Assembly (NCBI GenBank): GCA_028285705.1 | Contig: JANQOS010000103.1 | Location: 1-40,222, forward strand | Length of the DNA stretch: 40,222 nucleotides | Direction: 5' to 3' | Source: Altibacter sp. | Lineage (GTDB): Bacteria > Bacteroidota > Bacteroidia > Flavobacteriales > Flavobacteriaceae | Shown here: positions 28,885 through 37,366 of the stretch, one piece after another | Layout: each line of letters opens with the position of its first letter | Position numbering within the stretch: position 1 is the first letter of the stretch | The notes under the pieces: model-generated | What the model was told of the DNA's origin: nothing | The model's database searches: none | Seen by the model: only the letters and a program-made list of their open reading frames with translations | Position numbers and translations under genes: made by a program

Positions 28885-28916
28885 ATAGATTTTATCGATG
28901 ATAAATTGTATTTTTG
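28885..28916 (+). promoter_or_regulatory. Candidate OxyR half-site and TAnnTTTG-type -7 element upstream of oxyR
   Basis: ATAGATTTTATCGAT (28885-28899) fits ATAGnTnnnAnC(T)AT with one mismatch; TATTTTTG at 28909-28916. Confidence 0.5.
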
Positions 28917-28932
28917 TAGTAAATTCTACAAG

Positions 28933-29868
28933 ATGACGATTACACAATTAAAATATGTAATGGCAGTGGCAGAGCACCAAAACTTTACAAAAGCTGCCAA
29001 AAAAACTTTTGTGACCCAGCCTACCTTGAGCATGCAAATACAAAAGCTGGAAGAAGAGCTGGATATACAGATATTTGACAGGAGCAAAAAACCAATTGAG
29101 CTTACATCTGTTGGCAAAAAAATTGTGAGTCAGGCACGAAATATTGTCAATGAAGCTGAACGTATGCAAGATGTAGTAGACCAGGAGAAAGGATTTGTGG
29201 GCGGTGAATTTAAACTGGGCATCATTCCAACAATTATGCCTACGCTCCTGCCTATGTTCTTGAAGGCTTTCACCAATAAATACCCTAAAATTCAATTAAA
29301 GATCGAAGAATTAACTACAGACGAGATCATTAAAAAAATAAACGACGGGCATTTAGATGCTGCTATCGCAGCTACTCCACTGAGCCATGATAAGATTAAG
29401 GAGCGTGTTTTATATTATGAGCCGTTTGTAGGTTATATTCCGGAAAGCCATCGCCTTTTTTCGAAGAACAAAATAGACAGTAAGGATCTGGACCTGGACG
29501 ATATCCTTTTGTTAGAAGACGGGCATTGTTTTAGAGACGGAGTCATTAATCTCTGTAAGGCTTCCAAACAAAATGGTGGCGAAGCGTTTCAACTGGAAAG
29601 CGGAAGTTTCGAAACATTAATTAAGTTGTCCAATGAAGGCCTGGGAATGACACTTCTACCCTATTTGCATACGTTGGACATCTCTGAAGAGCAAAGCAAG
29701 TTTTTGCACTATTTCAATGAACCTTCCCCTGCCCGGGAAGTAAGTATAATTTACAGTAAAAGTGAATTGAAAATGCAGATCATTAATGCTTTGTACAATG
29801 TAATTTCAGGAGTAATACGAGGAGCCATTGCTTTTCAGGATGTAAAAATTGTAAGTCCTACCAAATAA
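28933..29868 (+). CDS. oxyR: LysR-family hydrogen-peroxide-sensing regulator OxyR-like (start reassigned to 28933)
   Basis: MTITQLKYVMAVAEHQNFTKAAKKTFVTQPTLSMQIQKLEEEL; Cys in LLLEDGHCFRDGVINLC. Confidence 0.92.
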   Translation: MTITQLKYVMAVAEHQNFTKAAKKTFVTQPTLSMQIQKLEEELDIQIFDRSKKPIELTSVGKKIVSQARNIVNEAERMQDVVDQEKGFVGGEFKLGIIPTIMPTLLPMFLKAFTNKYPKIQLKIEELTTDEIIKKINDGHLDAAIAATPLSHDKIKERVLYYEPFVGYIPESHRLFSKNKIDSKDLDLDDILLLEDGHCFRDGVINLCKASKQNGGEAFQLESGSFETLIKLSNEGLGMTLLPYLHTLDISEEQSKFLHYFNEPSPAREVSIIYSKSELKMQIINALYNVISGVIRGAIAFQDVKIVSPTK

Positions 29869-29896
29869 TAAAAACCAACTTCACTAAACGTAAATG

Positions 29897-29990
29897 CCGT
29901 GATGAAAAATTCACGGTAAAATACAGCTAATTAGCCATAGTATAGGTATTTTACCGAAAATACACTTCAAGATGTGGTACCCTACCACAT
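29897..29990. repeat. Structured intergenic element with nested palindromes
   Basis: CCGTGA/TCACGG; 11-bp IR CGGTAAAATAC/GTATTTTACCG enclosing GCTAATTAGC; ATGTGGTA-CCC-TACCACAT. Confidence 0.8.
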
Positions 29991-30082
29991 GCAATCTCTA
30001 AAAGAGTAAATAGTTTTGGTCCTAAGTGGCGGAAACCGAAAAGCCAGATAATAGAGTAGGTATTTATTTAAATAATTTTAGA

Positions 30083-30733
30083 ATGAAAAAAATTAAATCT
30101 TTAGGGGCTTTGTTACTTTTATTACTTGTATTGCTTTCATGTGAAAAAGACGAAACAAATAAATTGACCGAGAGTGTAATATCTCAAGGTATAAATGAAG
30201 AAACCGGTTCTAGCAGAGTTCCTGGTGGTACAAAAATTGGTTTAATAACTTATTACAGTGGGGCTTTAACTGTATTCTATGACAGTGTCGATCCATTAAA
30301 AGTTATTGGATATGCTTGTACGGGTATGGGTCAATGTGTTGCCAATCCATTTACATCTGATATTATATATTATGATTTCAATTATCACAGTATTTTATTC
30401 CAAAACAAACCTGGAATCACGACCGATACTAGAATTAATTTTGAGGAAAGAGAATTAAAGATTAGATTTTTGGAACCTCATATTACAATTGGTAATGTGA
30501 TTGAAGCTGCTGAAGGGTTGGGACTGGATATTCCAAATACTCAAATAGAAAACACATTTAATATACTAAATAAGAGTATAAAGTTTGATGACATTGCAGT
30601 ATTAAGTGATGAGACATCTGAATTTTTATTGGGTTTTGGAGAAACAAAAATAAATATTCTTCCAGGAGAATATCCTGTTGATTTTAGCAACAGTGAATAT
30701 GGAGAGATTACGGTTTCAATTGAATTAAACTAA
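30083..30733 (+). CDS. Hypothetical lipoprotein (start reassigned to 30083)
   Basis: MKKIKSLGALLLLLLVLLSCEKDE lipobox; no recognisable domain. Confidence 0.75.
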   Translation: MKKIKSLGALLLLLLVLLSCEKDETNKLTESVISQGINEETGSSRVPGGTKIGLITYYSGALTVFYDSVDPLKVIGYACTGMGQCVANPFTSDIIYYDFNYHSILFQNKPGITTDTRINFEERELKIRFLEPHITIGNVIEAAEGLGLDIPNTQIENTFNILNKSIKFDDIAVLSDETSEFLLGFGETKINILPGEYPVDFSNSEYGEITVSIELN

Positions 30734-30842
30734 CAGATAAATAATTTGTACTTATTTTTATGAATCCTCAATTGAGGAAAAGAAAGTAACTCTTAGGTTA
30801 TTATCTTTATAGTTAGTAAGAGCAGTTTAATAATACCAATTA

Positions 30843-30868
30843 AAAAAACCCGCTTTCGCGGGTTTTTT
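30843..30868. terminator. Bidirectional intrinsic terminator
   Basis: AAAAAACCCGC-TTTC-GCGGGTTTTTT between convergent genes. Confidence 0.95.
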
Positions 30869-30869
30869 G

Positions 30870-31067
30870 TTATGGATTTAAATAAATTAAACATTGATTT
30901 AATTGGGGGTTCTGCTTAATAAGAGCATCGATCCAGATTTTAAGCTCCTCTATTTCATAGGGAAGCAATCTTTTCATTGCCTTTTTCAACTCTTTACAGA
31001 ACAAATTTACATCAAAGCTAACCTTTGCAAGTACAGCCTTGGTGTAATCAAACATTGCTCTAGCCAT
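30870..31067 (-). CDS. Small (65 aa) conserved-looking flavobacterial protein, unknown function
   Basis: MARAMFDYTKAVLAKVSFDVNLFCKELKKAMKRLLPYEIEELKIWI...; bounded by a strong terminator. Confidence 0.75.
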   Translation of the reverse strand: MARAMFDYTKAVLAKVSFDVNLFCKELKKAMKRLLPYEIEELKIWIDALIKQNPQLNQCLIYLNP

Positions 31068-31190
31068 AGTTCAACTGAATTAAATGTTAGTTAGGTAATT
31101 TTAAACAATAGGCAGAAGATTTTTAGATTAAGTTGTCTAAATATAACAAAAAAATTGATTGAAAATTTCTTTGTTAATAAAAATATTGTG

Positions 31191-31991
31191 TTAAAATCTG
31201 TTATCTCCGTCCAGTAAATCTCCCAAACCGCCTAAAATACTGCCTTCTCCTTTATCTTTTCCTCCTCCTTTAGGCGCAGAAGCCCAAACGCGTTTTGCCA
31301 GTCTGCTAAAGGGTAATGATTGAATATATACAGTTCCCGGCCCTGTAAGTGTGGCAAAGAACAATCCTTCACCTCCAAATAGAGTATTTTTGATCCCTCC
31401 TACAAATTCTATATCATAATTCACGGTATGGTCAAAACCAATAATACAGCCTGTGTCTACTTTCAGCTTTTCACCGGGAGCCAGTTCTTTAACCGCTGTA
31501 GTTCCTCCGGCGTGTACAAATGCCATTCCGTAACCTTCCAGTTTCTGCATTATAAATCCTTCTCCTCCAAATAAACCGCGGCCTAATTTACGTGAGAATT
31601 CAATTCCAATAGAAACTCCTTTTGCTGCACAAAGGAATGCATCCTTCTGGCAGATAAACTTCCCATTGAACTTTTCAAGGTCAATAGCAATTATCTTTCC
31701 GGGATAGGGAGAAGCAAAACTTACCCTTCTCTTTCCGGGTACAGTATTGTAAAAGGCTGTCATAAATAAACTCTCCCCTGTCAGTAACCGTTTTCCCGCA
31801 CCAAAGATCTTACCCATTACACCCGTATCCTTTGCAGAACCATCCCCAAAAATGGTTTCCATTTTAATGCCATCATCCATCATCATAAAACTCCCTGCTT
31901 CGGCAACAACACCTTCATTGGAATCCAATTCTACTTCTACATATTGCATTTCTTCTCCGTAGATCGTATAGTCTATTTCGTGTGCTTTCAT
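31191..31991 (-). CDS. TIGR00266/AIM24 family protein
   Basis: VEVELDSNEGVVAEAGSFMMMDDGIKMETIFGDG...GKRLLTGESLFMTAFYN. Confidence 0.95.
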   Translation of the reverse strand: MKAHEIDYTIYGEEMQYVEVELDSNEGVVAEAGSFMMMDDGIKMETIFGDGSAKDTGVMGKIFGAGKRLLTGESLFMTAFYNTVPGKRRVSFASPYPGKIIAIDLEKFNGKFICQKDAFLCAAKGVSIGIEFSRKLGRGLFGGEGFIMQKLEGYGMAFVHAGGTTAVKELAPGEKLKVDTGCIIGFDHTVNYDIEFVGGIKNTLFGGEGLFFATLTGPGTVYIQSLPFSRLAKRVWASAPKGGGKDKGEGSILGGLGDLLDGDNRF

Positions 31992-32062
31992 CTAAAAAAT
32001 TTTAAGTTCAATTATGAGTTAACCTATTGTAGCTTTCGTTACAATGTATTTTAAATATTTTA

Positions 32063-32536
32063 CTATTTCTGTGAAGAAGTACTCTCTTTCAGTTTAACTG
32101 TCCACTCAAATTCAAATCTGGAAACAATATCGCCGGTAGCGTCTTTCCCTTCGGCTTTCATCCAACAGGTGTATCCTTCCCCTGTAGCAATTGTTTTGTC
32201 GATAGCATTCTTAATAAGTTCTCCATCATTACATGTAAATATGATCCTTCCTCTCGCCTTCTTTAAAAATGTTCCTTTATTGTTAGCAACCAGCATGGAA
32301 ACGTTTTGGTTACATTCTCTAATATAAGACATCACCATTGCTCCGGTACTTAATTCTGCAGCCATCCCCTGTACTGCCCAAAATATGGACCTAAAAGGAT
32401 TTTGATTGATCCAACGATGCTTCACAGAAGTAACACAACTCTTATAGTTAATAGACCTTAACCGAACGCCACAAAAATATGCGGAAGGTAATTTAAAGAA
32501 GAGAAAAGTATTGATCTGTCTTGGTTTTAAAGGCAT
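32063..32536 (-). CDS. DUF4442 (hotdog-fold thioesterase-like) protein
   Basis: NPFRSIFWAVQGMAAELSTGAMVMSYI...VANNKGTFLKKARGRIIFTCNDG. Confidence 0.85.
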   Translation of the reverse strand: MPLKPRQINTFLFFKLPSAYFCGVRLRSINYKSCVTSVKHRWINQNPFRSIFWAVQGMAAELSTGAMVMSYIRECNQNVSMLVANNKGTFLKKARGRIIFTCNDGELIKNAIDKTIATGEGYTCWMKAEGKDATGDIVSRFEFEWTVKLKESTSSQK

Positions 32537-32641
32537 TCTAAAGATTTTGAGCTAAGATATTACAATTATAGTACATATTATAAATGTTAAAATATTGTTA
32601 ATTTTTAGTACTATGCGTAACATAATACCTTCTTTTAGACA

Positions 32642-32649
32642 TATATTTG
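32642..32649 (+). promoter_or_regulatory. Candidate Bacteroidota -7 promoter element for the DUF4870 gene
   Basis: TATATTTG (TAnnTTTG), 20 bp upstream of the ATG; no clear -33 element. Confidence 0.4.
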
Positions 32650-32668
32650 CATAAGAAATTAATAAACA

Positions 32669-33169
32669 ATGGACACTACCGTATCAGAAAACCAAAAAAA
32701 CTTAGGTGCTTTCATTCACCTTTCAACATTTTTAAAATATTTCTTTCCTTTTGCAAACTTTTTTGCTCCACTACTTTTATGGACCCTTAACAAGGAAAAG
32801 AAATTTATTGATGATCATGGTAAGCAAGCGATCAATTTTCAATTGAGTATATTATTGTATACACTAATTGTAGGCTTGATCTGTTTGCCCTTTTTTATCA
32901 TTTTCGCTGCGGATTTTGTATCTCTTGTAGATGCTATTGAACACACCGCTCATAACATTAGATATTCTGAAATTAAGAACCTTAGCGGGTATGTAATATT
33001 GTTTTGCCTTGCTGCACTATTACTGTTCGGAATATTTGTATTAGAACTATATGCTGTCGTATCGGCAACCGTAAGGGCGGCAAAAGGAGAATTATATAAG
33101 TATCCTTTAAGCATCCCTTTTATAAAAACAACCATTCAAAATCAATCAGAAGATGAGCACACTAGTTAG
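32669..33169 (+). CDS. DUF4870 domain membrane protein
   Basis: LGAFIHLSTFLKYFFPFANFFAPLLLWTLNKEKKFIDDHGKQAINFQLSILLY. Confidence 0.93.
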   Translation: MDTTVSENQKNLGAFIHLSTFLKYFFPFANFFAPLLLWTLNKEKKFIDDHGKQAINFQLSILLYTLIVGLICLPFFIIFAADFVSLVDAIEHTAHNIRYSEIKNLSGYVILFCLAALLLFGIFVLELYAVVSATVRAAKGELYKYPLSIPFIKTTIQNQSEDEHTS

Positions 33170-33332
33170 TATCTTATTAGCGGTAGTCATGAACACACTA
33201 TCCGGAGGAAATATCGAGAAAGAATCCAAAGATATTTCAAAAATAGAGATCCACCACTGTAAGGAGGATAGTTTACAAACTTTTGACTCTTATTACATCA
33301 TCAAAAACGAACAGTTATTTCACAAAAAGTAA
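33153..33332 (+). CDS. Unannotated small ORF (59 aa), hydrophobic N-terminus
   Basis: MSTLVSILLAVVMNTLSGGNIEKESKDISKIEIHHCKEDSLQTFDSYYIIKNEQLFHKK*; overlaps DUF4870 by 17 bp and ends 10 bp before the PadR ATG. Confidence 0.7.
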   Translation: MSTLVSILLAVVMNTLSGGNIEKESKDISKIEIHHCKEDSLQTFDSYYIIKNEQLFHKK

Positions 33333-33342
33333 AAAGAACCAA

Positions 33343-33681
33343 ATGAAAATCGAAAACACAAAAGCGCAAATGCGAAAAGGGGTTCTGGAATATTGTATCC
33401 TTTCCATTCTAAAGGATGGTGAAGCATATACAAGTGATATTCTGGACACCTTAAAAGACGCAAAAATGCTTGTAGTGGAAGGAACGATCTATCCTTTGTT
33501 GACCAGGCTTAAAAATGCAGGGTTATTAACCTACCGCTGGGAAGAATCTACCAGTGGGCCACCACGTAAGTATTATGACCTTACCGAAACCGGTAAAATA
33601 TTTTTAAAAGAATTAAACACCACCTGGAGCGAACTGCAACGGGCCGTTAATAAAGTAACTAGCGAAAAAACTAAAAAATGA
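33343..33681 (+). CDS. PadR-family transcriptional regulator (start reassigned to 33343)
   Basis: QMRKGVLEYCILSILKDGEAYTSDILDTLKDA...VEGTIYPLLTRLKNAGLLTYRWEES..GPPRKYYDLTETG. Confidence 0.96.
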   Translation: MKIENTKAQMRKGVLEYCILSILKDGEAYTSDILDTLKDAKMLVVEGTIYPLLTRLKNAGLLTYRWEESTSGPPRKYYDLTETGKIFLKELNTTWSELQRAVNKVTSEKTKK

Positions 33682-35429
33682 ACAAGACAGTAAATATAAA
33701 TTTAGCAGGGACATTTTTCCACATAGATGAAAATGCTTTTGGAAAATTACAACGCTATTTTGAAGCGATAAAAAAATCACTTTCTGACCCTCAAGGAAGT
33801 GACGAGATATTGCGGGATATTGAAGCTCGCGTTGCTGAACTTTTCACTGAAAAAATTGAAAGCAGCTCGCATGTGGTAACGTTAAAGGAAGTGGATGAGG
33901 TCATTGCTGTTATGGGGCAACCTGAGGATTATATGGTAGATGAAGAGATCTTTGAAGATGCTCCTTTAAGGCCAAAAGCCCGAAGATCATCTCACAAACA
34001 ACTTTTTAGAGACATAGACAATAAATTCATTGCCGGTGTATCCTCAGGCTTAGGACATTATTTGGGCATCGACGCTATATGGGTTCGTTTGCTTTGGATC
34101 CTTCTTACGGTATTTTCAAGCGGTATCTTTATTGTATTCTATATCATTTTTTGGATTTTGGTTCCGGCAGCCGAAAGCACATCGGACAAGCTAAAGATGT
34201 CCGGTGAAGCTGTCAATATATCGAATATCGAAAAAAAACTAAAAGAACAACTTGAGAACGCTACAGAGAAGGTTAAGAATGTTGACTATGACAAATACGG
34301 AAAAAAGGTAAAAAAAGGAACTTCGGGGTTTTTTGACACGATTGGAAGCATTATCCTTACCATTCTCAAAATATTTGTGAAATTCTTCGGAATCATCCTG
34401 ATCATTGTATCTCTTTCAACTTTAATTGGGCTGGTAGTAGGACTATTTACTTTTGGCTCTATAGACCTCTGGGGCACGGGAGAAGTAATGGACTATATCT
34501 CGTTAGTAGATACAAGTAACGCCCCGCTTTGGCTTATTTCATTACTAACATTATTTGCAGTAGGTATTCCATTCTTTGTCCTTTTTATCTTAGGCTTGAA
34601 ATTGTTGATAGATAATCTAAAATCCATAGGTACTCCCGCCAAGATCACTTTATTGATCTTATGGTTCTTATCTATTGTAGGGCTTGGAATCCTGGGACTA
34701 CGACAAGCTACGGAACAGGCTTATAATGGTGAAGATGTCCAGGAGACAATGCTCCCGGTAAGAGTTGGAGATACTTTGCGTATCGCCATGGTCGCAAATG
34801 ATCAATATGAATATAATGTAAGGAGAAATAGTGGCGTAGAGATCAAATATGATGAAAATGATGAAAAAATCATTTACTCGAATGACATTCGTTTAATTGT
34901 ACGATCCACGCGGGATTCTGTTGGGAAAATAGTTGTTGAAAAAACTGCAGAGGGAAAAAGCCTTCTCGAAGCAAAAAAACGTGCTGAAGCTATCAATTAT
35001 AATTTCTCTATAGATGGAAACAGCCTGCTGCTTGATGGATATTTCTTAACGGAAATGGAAAATAAGTATAGAAATCAAGAAGTAGAAATCGTGGTATACC
35101 TTCCTGTAGGAAGTATTCTATATGCTGAAGAAAACACCTATTCGTTCCACAGAAGCTATTCACATTATAGGGACATACTGGATAATGGGAACGAGTCTCA
35201 TTACCTCAGAATTCTTGAAAACAAAACCGAATGTCTGGATTGCCCATACGATGAAAGTGAATCATGGGAATCAAACTCCAATAACGAAAGTGATAATTGG
35301 GAAGAAGATCTAGAAAATGAATTCACAGATGAAATAGATGACAATGTTATCCTAATAGATGAAGATGGTAATAAAATTGTCAATGAAGCTGAAAGTGAGG
35401 ATACTTTAAAAACAAAAAATAATTTATAA
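33678..35429 (+). CDS. PspC domain-containing membrane protein with acidic C-terminal tail
   Basis: KQLFRDIDNKFIAGVSSGLGHYLGIDAIWVRLLWILLTVF PspC motif. Confidence 0.94.
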   Translation: MNKTVNINLAGTFFHIDENAFGKLQRYFEAIKKSLSDPQGSDEILRDIEARVAELFTEKIESSSHVVTLKEVDEVIAVMGQPEDYMVDEEIFEDAPLRPKARRSSHKQLFRDIDNKFIAGVSSGLGHYLGIDAIWVRLLWILLTVFSSGIFIVFYIIFWILVPAAESTSDKLKMSGEAVNISNIEKKLKEQLENATEKVKNVDYDKYGKKVKKGTSGFFDTIGSIILTILKIFVKFFGIILIIVSLSTLIGLVVGLFTFGSIDLWGTGEVMDYISLVDTSNAPLWLISLLTLFAVGIPFFVLFILGLKLLIDNLKSIGTPAKITLLILWFLSIVGLGILGLRQATEQAYNGEDVQETMLPVRVGDTLRIAMVANDQYEYNVRRNSGVEIKYDENDEKIIYSNDIRLIVRSTRDSVGKIVVEKTAEGKSLLEAKKRAEAINYNFSIDGNSLLLDGYFLTEMENKYRNQEVEIVVYLPVGSILYAEENTYSFHRSYSHYRDILDNGNESHYLRILENKTECLDCPYDESESWESNSNNESDNWEEDLENEFTDEIDDNVILIDEDGNKIVNEAESEDTLKTKNNL

Positions 35430-35440
35430 AAACTATTAAA

Positions 35441-36169
35441 ATGAAATCAATCAAAATTTTAATTGCATTAGTCATAGCTACTACAATCACATCCTGTCAT
35501 TTTGATATTAACTTAGGCCAAATAGATGGAAACGGGAATGTAGTAACAGAAGAAAGGTATGTATCATCCGGCTTCGACCAGGTAAAAGGAAGTGCGGGTA
35601 TCGATGTATTTCTAACACAGGGGACAGAAGAGAAGATCGTTGTGGAAGCAGATGAAAATCTGGTAGACATCATTGAAACCGAAATAGTTAATGGTAGACT
35701 AACCATTGGTACTTCAAACAACAAGAGCATAGGAAGATGCAAGTCCAGAAAAGTACATGTTACCTATGTTAGCTTAAATAGCATTGCTGCAAGTAGTGGT
35801 GCGGATGTTATAGCAAACTCTGTGGTAAAAAATGAAACAATTACACTGGATGCCAGTAGTGGTGCCGATCTGGAAGTAGAAGTTTTAGCCAAAGAAGTGT
35901 ATGCAGAAACAAGTAGTGGCGCTGATATTAGGGTGACCGGAAAAGCATCAAAATTAGTTGCGGATGCTTCCAGCGGAAGTGACCTTGACGCAAAGAATCT
36001 TAAAGTTTTAAAATGTAATGCTGAAGCTTCCAGCGGTGCTGATGTTACCGTAAATGTAAAAGAGAACCTAAAAGCCAGCGCATCTAGCGGTGGTGACATA
36101 AACTATTACGGGGATCCTGCTGCGGTTACCAATAACGGAAGCCGATCAGGAAGTGTACGCAAAATGTAA
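35441..36169 (+). CDS. Head-GIN (DUF2807) domain lipoprotein-like protein
   Basis: SGFDQVKGSAGIDVFLTQGTEEKIVVEADENL; repeated ASSGADV rungs. Confidence 0.92.
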   Translation: MKSIKILIALVIATTITSCHFDINLGQIDGNGNVVTEERYVSSGFDQVKGSAGIDVFLTQGTEEKIVVEADENLVDIIETEIVNGRLTIGTSNNKSIGRCKSRKVHVTYVSLNSIAASSGADVIANSVVKNETITLDASSGADLEVEVLAKEVYAETSSGADIRVTGKASKLVADASSGSDLDAKNLKVLKCNAEASSGADVTVNVKENLKASASSGGDINYYGDPAAVTNNGSRSGSVRKM

Positions 36170-36198
36170 TCATCATTTATTTGCATAGCCAACCCTTT

Positions 36199-36231
36199 AA
36201 ACTCCAAAGTTTTTCCATGGCTTTGGAGTTT
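36199..36231 (+). terminator. Intrinsic terminator after the DUF2807 gene
   Basis: AAACTCCAAAG-(N11)-CTTTGGAGTTT followed by a T tract. Confidence 0.9.
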
Positions 36232-36257
36232 TTTATACTAATCAATCATTAAAGATC

Positions 36258-36749
36258 ATGAAAAAGATAACACTATTGTTTCTATTCCTTTCCTGTGCAT
36301 TATTCGCACAAGTAACAGAAGATTCAGAGTTATATAAAACCCTTAAAGCAAAGGACAGTTTACTTTTTAAAGTAAGCTTCAATACCTGTGATCTGTCACC
36401 GCTTGAAACATTACTGGCAGATGATCTCGAGTTCTATCATGATAAATCCGGTATAACAAATTCTAAAAAACAATTTATTGACATTATGAAGAATGGCTTA
36501 TGCAAGTCTGATGAATTTGTTTCCAGAAGGGTATTGATAGAAGGCAGCCTGGAAGTATTTCCGCTTTACAATAACGGAAAGTTATACGGAGCTATTCAAA
36601 AGGGAGTACATCAATTTTTTGAGAAGCCAAAAGGAAGACCTGAAAACACGGGAAGTATTGCGAAGTTTACACATTTATGGCTTTTAATAGACGGGCAGTG
36701 GAAAATTTCCAGAGTACTTAGTTACGATCATAAATTACCAGATCAGTAA
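36258..36749 (+). CDS. Secreted NTF2-like/DUF4440 protein
   Basis: Signal peptide; LLADDLEFYHDKSGITNSKKQFIDIMKNGLC..THLWLLIDGQWKISRVLSYDHK. Confidence 0.88.
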   Translation: MKKITLLFLFLSCALFAQVTEDSELYKTLKAKDSLLFKVSFNTCDLSPLETLLADDLEFYHDKSGITNSKKQFIDIMKNGLCKSDEFVSRRVLIEGSLEVFPLYNNGKLYGAIQKGVHQFFEKPKGRPENTGSIAKFTHLWLLIDGQWKISRVLSYDHKLPDQ

Positions 36750-36855
36750 GCATATATATTTATAATTTTTGATCATTTAAAATTTAAATATAAATCTGCA
36801 TAAGCAAAAAATATAGTTTCTTTTAGTGCGTTACTAATAGACAAAAAACTCCTCA

Positions 36856-37311
36856 ATGAAAAATGCCTTGGTAGCACTCGTTGTGCTATTTTTAATTGCC
36901 TGTAACTCTTTCGATACGAATACTAATTCAGCTCGTCCTAATGCAAATATTGTAACTGACTTACCAAAAGGATCCTGGAAGATCTCTTATTTCTTTAAAG
37001 ATAGATTAGACAGAACCAATGCCTTTTCAGGTTTTACTTTCAGGTTTGAGAGTAACGGAACTGTAATTGTTACAAGTGATGGTTTTAATGAATCCGGAAC
37101 CTGGGCCTATAAAGATTTGCAAAGTGGTATTATAGTACATGATAGTACCGAAAGTAACGAGAAGCTTATATTGTCATTCCCTGATAAGAACATTTTTGGA
37201 GAACTTTCAGATAACTGGCAAATTACAATGGCAAGTACCATTAAAACTGAGCTTTTTGGGCAAAGTAGTGGAAATGACCACATGCAGTTTCTAACTTTCA
37301 GTAAGATATAA
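36856..37311 (+). CDS. Lipocalin-like lipoprotein, hypothetical
   Basis: LIAC lipobox; GSWKISYFFKDRLDRTNAFSGFTFRFESNGTVIVTS...ESGTWAYK. Confidence 0.75.
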   Translation: MKNALVALVVLFLIACNSFDTNTNSARPNANIVTDLPKGSWKISYFFKDRLDRTNAFSGFTFRFESNGTVIVTSDGFNESGTWAYKDLQSGIIVHDSTESNEKLILSFPDKNIFGELSDNWQITMASTIKTELFGQSSGNDHMQFLTFSKI

Positions 37312-37312
37312 A

Positions 37313-37344
37313 AAAGGCCTGAAGCTTTAAAGCTTCAGGCCTTT
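37313..37344. terminator. Bidirectional terminator (32-nt perfect palindrome)
   Basis: AAAGGCCTGAAGCTTT/AAAGCTTCAGGCCTTT between convergent genes. Confidence 0.92.
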
Positions 37345-37366
37345 ATATTGAAAATATAGTTCTTTA

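Noticed and set aside
30766-30777. 12-bp palindrome CCTCAATTGAGG
   Set aside because: Short isolated palindrome in AT-rich DNA upstream of a strong terminator; no second site or adjacent promoter to support function.
35764-36099. 111-aa minus-strand ORF with repeated SAPLLAS motif
   Set aside because: It is the antisense reading of the ASSGAD repeats in the DUF2807 gene.
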